Shown piece after piece: positions 34,996-41,325 of a DNA stretch of 64,000 nucleotides. The translations under genes and the position numbers were made by a program. The notes under the pieces are model-generated. The model made no database searches and had not been told where the DNA came from. It saw only the letters and a program-made list of their open reading frames with translations. Source of the DNA: Lachnospiraceae bacterium AM48-27BH (GTDB taxonomy: Bacteria; Bacillota; Clostridia; Lachnospirales; Lachnospiraceae); the NCBI GenBank assembly GCA_003478355.1, contig QUFC01000005.1:88021-152020 (forward strand), read 5' to 3'. The number at the start of each line of letters is the position of its first letter. Position 1 is the first letter of the stretch.

Positions 34996-35024
34996 TTGCA
35001 AAACAGAAGTAAGAACTGTATAAT
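34996..35024 (+). promoter_or_regulatory. Possible promoter before the methyltransferase gene
   Basis: TTGCAA, 17 bases, TATAAT. A hairpin with T-run lies 15 bases downstream, so a transcript from here would first meet that terminator. Confidence 0.45.
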
Positions 35025-35038
35025 ATGACCAAGAAAAC

Positions 35039-35064
35039 AAAAGTCGCTGCAATGCGGCTTTTCT
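35039..35064 (+). terminator. Terminator after sfsA
   Basis: AAAAGTCGC, loop TGCAAT, GCGGCTTTT (with a G-U pair), then CT. Short but well formed. Confidence 0.65.
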
Positions 35065-35144
35065 AAAACACAAAAGTTAGCCAAATCTAACCAAATGATG
35101 TACACAGCGGTTAGATAAACCTGACTACAAAAGGAATGACAGCA

Positions 35145-35858
35145 ATGCGAGAATACAAGAATTTCTGGGATAGAAATGCAGGCCGATATGACTGTTTTAT
35201 GCAAAAAGACAGGAGAGTATACGAAAAAATGTATGAGCTGATCCGTCCTGTTGTGAAAGACAAAACGGTGCTGGAATTGGCCACCGGAACGGGGCTGATC
35301 GCCAAGAACATCGTAAACGCGGCGGTACATATCGAGGCGACGGATGCCTCTTCGGAGATGATTACAGAGGCAAAGAGGAATAATCACTCTGTGAAGCTGT
35401 ACTTTTCCGTGCAGGATATGTTCTCACTGCCCTATGCAGACAAGTCTTTTGATGTGGTGATCGTATCCAATGCACTGCACATTGTAGCGCTTCCGGAAAA
35501 GGCTCTTGCCGAAATCCGACGGGTGCTGAAGGATGACGGTGTGCTGATTGCGCCCACCTTTACACATGCAGAAAACTCATTTTCCGGCAAGGTCAAAGCA
35601 TTTTTCATGAAGCTGGCAGGCTTTCCTCTCCATAACAAGTGGACGAATGAGGAATATCTGAGCTTCCTGCAACAGAACGGCTGGACGGTGCGAAAAAGTG
35701 CTGTACTAAAGGCATCCTTTCCGCTGACCTATGCGGAATGTGTGAAAACACCCGCAAGCCTCCACGGTGTACTGCAAGGGGCAGAAATATGTCAGCAAGG
35801 CGGACGGGGTCCGTCAGGTGGAAGAATACTTGAGATCGCAGGGAGTAGGATATCTTGA
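35145..35858 (+). CDS. Class I SAM-dependent methyltransferase with aberrant C-terminus
   Basis: A Rossmann methyltransferase: FWDRNAGRYDCFMQKDRRVY, SAM loop VLELATGTGLIAKNIV, acidic TDASSEMI and FDVVIVSNALHIV. The start is set by AAAGGA 9 bases before the ATG. Relatives end soon after TYAECVK (about 205 residues). Here 30 unfamiliar residues follow, while another frame over the same bases reads protein-like (YCKGQKYVSKADGVRQVEEY). The end therefore looks like a deletion join. Confidence 0.8.
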   Translation: MREYKNFWDRNAGRYDCFMQKDRRVYEKMYELIRPVVKDKTVLELATGTGLIAKNIVNAAVHIEATDASSEMITEAKRNNHSVKLYFSVQDMFSLPYADKSFDVVIVSNALHIVALPEKALAEIRRVLKDDGVLIAPTFTHAENSFSGKVKAFFMKLAGFPLHNKWTNEEYLSFLQQNGWTVRKSAVLKASFPLTYAECVKTPASLHGVLQGAEICQQGGRGPSGGRILEIAGSRIS

Positions 35859-35999
35859 ACTGGTTGTTACTCACGAAAGTGTTGTATAAAATAATTCCAA
35901 TGATATAATGATAGCAGGTTCGCCAATCGGAGCATGTTGTGTAAATGAAAAGAGATTCCTATCATTGGTGCAGCAGTGGAATATGATCAGATGACATGA

Positions 36000-36350
36000 A
36001 AAAAGTCACCGGCTGTCTTTGGAAAAGACGGCTTCGGAGATGGTGCAGAGGATATGCTGCAGTTTATTTTGAGACAGTGTGCGGATCGCAGCAAAACATA
36101 TTATGCCGGGGGATATTCCATGGCAGGCTTATTTTCTCTGTGGGCGGCGTATCAGACAGACGCTTTTGCAGGTGTTGCGGCGGTATCACCTTCCATCTGG
36201 TTTCCAGATTTTTTACAATATATGAAGGAACATGACATTAGGACAGAATCTGTATATCTGAGTCTGGGAGACCGTGAGGAAAAAACAAGAAATCCGGTGA
36301 TGGCGAAAGGATTTGCCTGGGTAATGAAAAATAATTCTGTGTGGATCTGA
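36000..36350 (+). pseudogene. Alpha/beta-hydrolase (esterase-like) fragment
   Basis: The frame reads VFGKDGFGDGAEDMLQFILR and then YYAGGYSMAGLFSLWAAYQT, where GYSMAG is the nucleophile elbow, followed by VYLSLGDREEKTRNPVM. This is the C-terminal half of a D-type esterase. The N-terminal half is missing and the end is cut short, with no ribosome-binding site. A remnant beside the intact tag gene. Confidence 0.7.
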
Positions 36351-36381
36351 TCATCAGTGTAAAAATGGAGGGGGTGTATGG

Positions 36382-36951
36382 ATGAAGTGGGCAGACGGAA
36401 AAATACGGTGTTGCTGGGCAAATCCGAAAAATGAACGATACATCTGTTATCACGATGAGGAATGGGGCGTTCCGGTGCATGATGACCAGAAGCTATTTGA
36501 AATGCTGATATTGGAGTGTTTTCAGGCAGGATTGTCCTGGGAATGTGTTTTAAATAAGCGGGATGCATTTCGTAAAGCTTTTGATGGTTTTGACTTGGAG
36601 AAAATCTGTGCTTATCATGAGGACAAGCTGGAAATGCTGCGGAACAATCCCGAGATTATACGCAACCGCCTGAAAATACAAGCTGCCGTTATCAATGCAC
36701 AGGCGTTTCGCAAAATCCAGAAGGAATACGGCAGCTTTTCAGAGTACCTCTGGCATTGGACAGACGGAAGAGTTATTCAGGAAACCGGAAAAACAAGTTC
36801 GGATTTATCCGATACCATTTCCAAAGACTTAAAAAAGTATGGCATGAAATTTGTGGGAACGACAGTAGTGTATGCTTATCTGCAGGCCATCGGTGTGATC
36901 TGGTCGCATGAGGATGAATGCTTTTGCAGCAGAGTTACAAGCTTATTATAA
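36382..36951 (+). CDS. tag: DNA-3-methyladenine glycosylase I
   Basis: The intact Tag protein, 189 residues. It has the N-terminal zinc/base-site region (RCCWANP, CYHDEEWGVPVHDD), FQAGLSWECVLNKRDAF, HWTDGRV and the C-terminal SHEDEC zinc end. GGAGGGGGTGTATGG precedes the ATG. It starts base-excision repair of alkylated adenine. A second, internally deleted copy lies in the island at 20 kb. Confidence 0.94.
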   Translation: MKWADGKIRCCWANPKNERYICYHDEEWGVPVHDDQKLFEMLILECFQAGLSWECVLNKRDAFRKAFDGFDLEKICAYHEDKLEMLRNNPEIIRNRLKIQAAVINAQAFRKIQKEYGSFSEYLWHWTDGRVIQETGKTSSDLSDTISKDLKKYGMKFVGTTVVYAYLQAIGVIWSHEDECFCSRVTSLL

Positions 36952-36995
36952 GAAAAAATTGGTAAGTGAACGAATAGAAAAAGGAGAAATTCTAA

Positions 36996-38054
36996 ATGGA
37001 AGAAAATCAGCAGACGCCTCACAAGCGCCGAGTGCGGTATAAAGGAAAATATCCAAAGAAATTTGAAGAAAAATACAAAGAGCATCAGCCGGAGAAATAC
37101 CAGGACACCATTCAGCATGTGATCGGGAAAGGAAATACACCGGCGGGCATGCACATTTCCATCATGGTAGATGAAATTCTGGATTTCTTAAAGATCCAGC
37201 CGGGAGAGACGGGATTTGATGCTACTTTAGGGTACGGTGGTCACACCAGGGCCATGCTGCAGTGCTTAAAGGGTCGCGGCCATATGTATGCTACAGATGT
37301 GGATCCGGAGGAATCAGCAAAGACGAAAAAGCGTCTGGAAGAGCAGGGCTTTGGGGAAGAGATGCTGACAATCAAATTACAGAATTTCTGTACGATCGAT
37401 GAGATTGCCAAAGAAGTAGGCGGTTTTGATTTCATTCTGGCAGATCTGGGTGTTTCTTCCATGCAGATCGATAACCCGAAGCGTGGATTTTCTTTCAAGG
37501 TAGATGGGCCTCTGGATCTGCGCCTGAATCAGCAAAAAGGAATCAGCGCGGCGGAGCGTCTGGATACCATCGGCAGAGAAGAACTGGCTGGAATGCTGTA
37601 TGAGAATTCCGATGAGCCTTACTGTGAGGAGTTAGCGAGGGCAATCACGGATGAGATCCGCAAAGGCCGCCGGGTGGATACCACCACAAGGCTGCGGGAG
37701 ATCATCGAGAAGACTCTGGATTTTCTGCCGGAGAAGGAGAAGAAAGAGACGATCAAAAAGACCTGCCAGCGGGTGTTCCAGGCTCTCCGCATTGATGTGA
37801 ACCAGGAATTTGAGGTACTGTATGAATTTATGGAGAAGCTGCCAGGAGCCTTAAAACCAGGTGGAAGGGCGGCGATCCTGACCTTCCATTCCGGAGAGGA
37901 CAAGCTGGTAAAAGCAGCGTTGAAGGAAGGATACCGGGCGGGTGTTTACTCAGCGTATTCTAAGGACGTGGTGCGTCCGTCTGCGGAGGAATGTGTGCGG
38001 AATCCAAGAGCCCGTTCCACGAAAATGCGCTGGGCGGTCCGCGCAGAGGAGTAA
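36996..38054 (+). CDS. rsmH: 16S rRNA (cytosine-1402-N4)-methyltransferase RsmH-type
   Basis: A 352-residue RsmH-like enzyme. HISIMVDEILDFL, DATLGYGGHTRAML (SAM site), ILADLGVSSMQIDNPKRGFS and LTFHSGEDKLVK are family signatures. The first 50 residues are a lysine-rich extension absent from the usual 310-residue enzyme. The gene is away from the division cluster, so a second rsmH may exist elsewhere. SD AAAAAGGAG. Followed by a nuclease-like gene 6 bases later. Confidence 0.92.
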   Translation: MEENQQTPHKRRVRYKGKYPKKFEEKYKEHQPEKYQDTIQHVIGKGNTPAGMHISIMVDEILDFLKIQPGETGFDATLGYGGHTRAMLQCLKGRGHMYATDVDPEESAKTKKRLEEQGFGEEMLTIKLQNFCTIDEIAKEVGGFDFILADLGVSSMQIDNPKRGFSFKVDGPLDLRLNQQKGISAAERLDTIGREELAGMLYENSDEPYCEELARAITDEIRKGRRVDTTTRLREIIEKTLDFLPEKEKKETIKKTCQRVFQALRIDVNQEFEVLYEFMEKLPGALKPGGRAAILTFHSGEDKLVKAALKEGYRAGVYSAYSKDVVRPSAEECVRNPRARSTKMRWAVRAEE

Positions 38055-38060
38055 CTGCAG

Positions 38061-39359
38061 GTGAGTACCACGAAAGAGCTATTAAAGAAGATCTATGATA
38101 CCACCCAGTCCATTCCGGTTTACCATTCCAAGACCAGCTACAATCTGTTCCAGACTTTGGAGATCAGCGGGAAAGAGGTGCTGATGTGCCGCTTTCTGGC
38201 AGATTTGCTAAATCCAGAGGGCAGCCATGGCTGCGGAATCCTGTTTTTGAAAACATTTCTGGAAGAGGTGTTACAGGAAAAGAGAATGCCAGATTCCCTG
38301 CTGACCCATACCATCATCATCAAAGAATATGTGATCGACAAGGAGCGACGGATCGATCTGGTGATCCAGAATGTGGATTTTTTCATCCCCATGGAGGTGA
38401 AGATCTATGCGGGAGAACAGGAGGGCCAGTGTTTTGATTATTTTGAGAAGGCGAAGAATTCCAAGATGGTTTATCTGACCCGGTTTGGAGACCAGCCTTC
38501 TCTTTACAGCCGTAGACAGCGGGGCGGAAGCGGAATTCTGCCTGTTGGCCAGATCCAGTGCATTTCCTGGTCGGAGGACATAAGTGGTTGGCTGGAGCGG
38601 CGGCTTGACAGTTTGCCGCAGCCGATAGAGGAAGCGGTGATACAGTATCTGGACGCGATCCATCGTGTATCAGATGGAAGGAAACGAATGAAAATGGAGA
38701 AAACCATGGATGTGCTTCATGAGTCCCCGGATTATTTCGCGGCGGGACTGGAGATCGAACGTGTCATGAAGCAGGCGAAGATCAAACTGATTCGTCTGCT
38801 GTTTGACGATTTCAAAGAAGCCATGGAGCCGTTGACGAAAAAGTATGGGTTAGAGTTGGAAACAGATGCGAAATATTATTCCTATGAAAATCCCAAGCAT
38901 GACCGTTTTTACGATTGTTACAGCACTTATCCGGGACTGAATTACGTGGTAAAACAGGCAAACTTCCAGAAGAAAAGCCTGCAGATGTGGTTCCGGATCG
39001 AGATCGAGCAGAATTTATTTGCAGGCTTCAGTCTTTTTGATACAGAGGCAGAGCCACAGGACGGCTACTTAAAGGGATATCAGGTCAACGATATTACGGA
39101 GGATTTGATAAATGAAGCCTCAAAATATCTGGACCGTGAGATCATCGTGCCGGAAAACTGGTGGTTTGCCTGGAATTATTCCAACGGAAAGCGCAGTTAT
39201 CAGGAATACGAAGTACCGGATTTTAAGGCCATGAATGCTTGCGCGGTCAGTCTGGTGGATTCGGAGAAGCGGAAATGTTATGTAAAAGAAGCAGTGGCAG
39301 GTTTTGAGTGGTCGCTGCTTACAAAACTCCATGTTCAGGATCAAATAGCAAAAAAATAA
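38061..39359 (+). CDS. PD-(D/E)XK nuclease superfamily protein
   Basis: A 432-residue protein from GTG, with AGAGGAG upstream. The N-terminal region FLADLLNPEGSHGCG and the core RRIDLVIQNVDFFIPMEVKI, holding the D and E-X-K catalytic pattern, place it in the PDDEXK_4 group often annotated as hypothetical. The C-terminal half (WWFAWNYSNG) is unassigned. It shares a transcript with rsmH; whether it acts in defence or repair is unknown. Confidence 0.8.
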   Translation: MSTTKELLKKIYDTTQSIPVYHSKTSYNLFQTLEISGKEVLMCRFLADLLNPEGSHGCGILFLKTFLEEVLQEKRMPDSLLTHTIIIKEYVIDKERRIDLVIQNVDFFIPMEVKIYAGEQEGQCFDYFEKAKNSKMVYLTRFGDQPSLYSRRQRGGSGILPVGQIQCISWSEDISGWLERRLDSLPQPIEEAVIQYLDAIHRVSDGRKRMKMEKTMDVLHESPDYFAAGLEIERVMKQAKIKLIRLLFDDFKEAMEPLTKKYGLELETDAKYYSYENPKHDRFYDCYSTYPGLNYVVKQANFQKKSLQMWFRIEIEQNLFAGFSLFDTEAEPQDGYLKGYQVNDITEDLINEASKYLDREIIVPENWWFAWNYSNGKRSYQEYEVPDFKAMNACAVSLVDSEKRKCYVKEAVAGFEWSLLTKLHVQDQIAKK

Positions 39360-39367
39360 AACAATAT

Positions 39368-40741
39368 CTATTTTTTGTATTTCTCCAACAACTTCAACAC
39401 TTCCCCAGACATCGGATACAAAAATAAAATATTAAACACGGTCATCAGCCCGATCCCCACATCGCCAAGATCCCAGACTACGGTATATTGCTGTAATCCA
39501 CCGATAAACAACATCACCAGAGCCAGTACCTTATAGGCTGTCTGCCAGCACCACCGATCCCCAAGCAGGTAAGCGATGTTGGAGCGTGCATAGAACAGGA
39601 TTCCGATAAATGTGGAAAAACTGAATAATGCCAGCGTGATGGCGATAAAGATCACACCTGCGGAACCCAGATGATGATACATGGCTGTCTGCAGCAAATC
39701 CATGCCGGACAGTCCTGCGGTTATTTCCTCCGGAACCAGCAGCATGATCATGGCAGTGCAGCTGCAGATCACAATGGTATCAATGAGAACTCCAAGAGCC
39801 TGGATCAGACCCGTCCTGGAAGGATCATTTCCTTCAGCGGCGGCAGCAGCGCAGGGAGCGGAACCGGAGCCGGCTTCGTTGGAGAACAGACCCCGCTTGA
39901 TACCGTTCATGATCACGGCTCCAAGACCACCGGATACGGCCTGGCGAAGGCCAAATGCCTCTGAGAAGATCCGCGCAAAGACTGCAGGAAGCTGGCGGAT
40001 ATTTAATAGAATAATAAATACCGTAATGGCGAAGAAACTTCCTGCCATAATAGGCACCAGTATGTCCAGAAGTTTGATCGTAGCATTTTTCTGAAGAACG
40101 ATCACCGTCGCCAGAAACACCAGAATGACTGTGGTAACAATCGGTGGGATATGAAAGGCATTCTGGAACGCGGAACTGACAGAATTACTGATCACCTGGC
40201 TGATACCACACCAGCAGATCAGGCCGGAGATGGCAAACAGGGCCGGGATCAGAAATCTTCTGCGGTTTTTGCCGGTTTTCTCTTTAAAGAATTCATGGAT
40301 ATAGTAAGCAGGACCGCCACGGTAGCCACCATAGAGAGGATCAGGGTCTTTGTATTTCTGGGCAAGAGATGCTTCTACATAAGCAGTTGATGCTCCAAGA
40401 AGAGCCATCAGCCACATCCAGAATACAGCGCCAGCGCCTCCTGCCGAGACTGCGGCAACCACACCGACCAGATTGCCCATGCCAACTCTGGTGGCAGTGG
40501 AGATGATCAGGGTCTGAAGAGAAGAAAGACTGTTTTCCGATTCCTTTTTCTCCTTGAGCGTGCCAATCATCTGAGGAAAATACCGGATAGGAAGAAAGCC
40601 GGTCCGGATTGTAAAATAGATACCTGCAGGAACCAGCAGCAGGATCATCAGAGAAATTCCGATGGAACTGTTTCCAAGGGAGATGGTAAATAAATCTCCC
40701 CACAGGAGAGCATATGTCTTTTCAATTAGTTTAACGATCAA
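39368..40741 (-). CDS. Alanine/glycine:sodium symporter (AGCS family)
   Basis: About 457 residues with eight or more membrane helices. Family landmarks are FTIRTGFLPIRYFPQMIGTL, TRVGMGNLVGVVAAVSAGGA, GGPAYYIHEFF and NEAGSGSAPCAAAAA. It imports alanine or glycine with sodium. The start is uncertain: I chose TTG (then IVKLIEKTYALLWGDLF) about 12 bases after AAAGGA; a GTG 51 bases earlier is the alternative. It ends 8 bases from the converging nuclease gene. Confidence 0.92.
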   Translation of the reverse strand: MIVKLIEKTYALLWGDLFTISLGNSSIGISLMILLLVPAGIYFTIRTGFLPIRYFPQMIGTLKEKKESENSLSSLQTLIISTATRVGMGNLVGVVAAVSAGGAGAVFWMWLMALLGASTAYVEASLAQKYKDPDPLYGGYRGGPAYYIHEFFKEKTGKNRRRFLIPALFAISGLICWCGISQVISNSVSSAFQNAFHIPPIVTTVILVFLATVIVLQKNATIKLLDILVPIMAGSFFAITVFIILLNIRQLPAVFARIFSEAFGLRQAVSGGLGAVIMNGIKRGLFSNEAGSGSAPCAAAAAEGNDPSRTGLIQALGVLIDTIVICSCTAMIMLLVPEEITAGLSGMDLLQTAMYHHLGSAGVIFIAITLALFSFSTFIGILFYARSNIAYLLGDRWCWQTAYKVLALVMLFIGGLQQYTVVWDLGDVGIGLMTVFNILFLYPMSGEVLKLLEKYKK

Positions 40742-40763
40742 TGAACAAGTACATCCTTTCTTT

Positions 40764-40895
40764 CTATGGTAGATAAATTTCCCGGAATCCACCGCCCGGT
40801 TTTAATATCAGGGTCCGGTCAAATCCGCAGGAACGGGCCACTTTTACCGCCTGGTCAAAGTGGTATCCGATGGTGTATTCTGCTTTCAGCATCAT
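40764..40895 (-). CDS. Possible leaderless 43-residue protein
   Basis: MMLKAEYTIGYHFDQAVKVA continues to PGGGFREIYLP and stop. The promoter's TATAAT ends 3 bases before the first ATG, so the transcript would start at or inside the start codon. It would be translated without a leader ahead of the symporter gene. No homologue recognised. Could equally be untranslated leader. Confidence 0.3.
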   Translation of the reverse strand: MMLKAEYTIGYHFDQAVKVARSCGFDRTLILKPGGGFREIYLP

Positions 40896-40898
40896 GTT

Positions 40899-40927
40899 AT
40901 TATAAGCCTTTTTTTATAGAAAATCAA
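40899..40927 (-). promoter_or_regulatory. Promoter of the symporter gene
   Basis: On the reverse strand TTGATT, 17 bases, TATAAT. Confidence 0.7.
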
Positions 40928-41248
40928 TTGTTCAATGGTTTTAGAAAACCTGTGTTTACTACTCTAATGGATTTATTCTGGCCTTTCAAGCGATTTTACC
41001 CGGATTTATTATAATTTTGCAAATCATTAACGAAAAAAATAGAAAAATATTTACAAAAAGACGTTATAGCAGCCAGTGTCCAAAACAAGAAAAAGAATGG
41101 TGAAAAGGTGCGGAAGGAGTGGAAAGAGACAGCAAGGCTGATGCCGCTGGGGCATGGTTCGTTTAGAAGAGCTGACGCATGAGGCGATCGTCAATCATCT
41201 GATGGCAGATGATTACTATTTCTCAGCAGGACAGAAGGCTTTTTCACG
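40928..41248. other. Intergenic stretch without a supported gene
   Basis: AT-rich gap between the divergent symporter and GTPase genes. The only notable frame is a 40-codon one at 41154-41276 (MVRLEELTHEAIVNHLMADD), which has no ribosome-binding site and ends in the next promoter's -10 box. I do not count it as a gene. Confidence 0.5.
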
Positions 41249-41277
41249 TTGCAGGCCACAGGGAATTTCGCTATAAT
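41249..41277 (+). promoter_or_regulatory. Promoter of the GTPase-nuclease fusion gene
   Basis: TTGCAG, 17 bases, TATAAT, about 50-60 bases before the start codon. Confidence 0.65.
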
Positions 41278-41325
41278 AAGAGATAGTGGCATCAAAGAAG
41301 TAACGGTCCGGTCTAACCGGGCTGA

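Noticed and set aside
11148..36951. Single island reaching from rpsI to rsmH
   Set aside because: The att-like repeat and orphan terminator end at about 28.99 kb. The following accessory genes lack a matching boundary repeat, so they are treated as a separate stretch.
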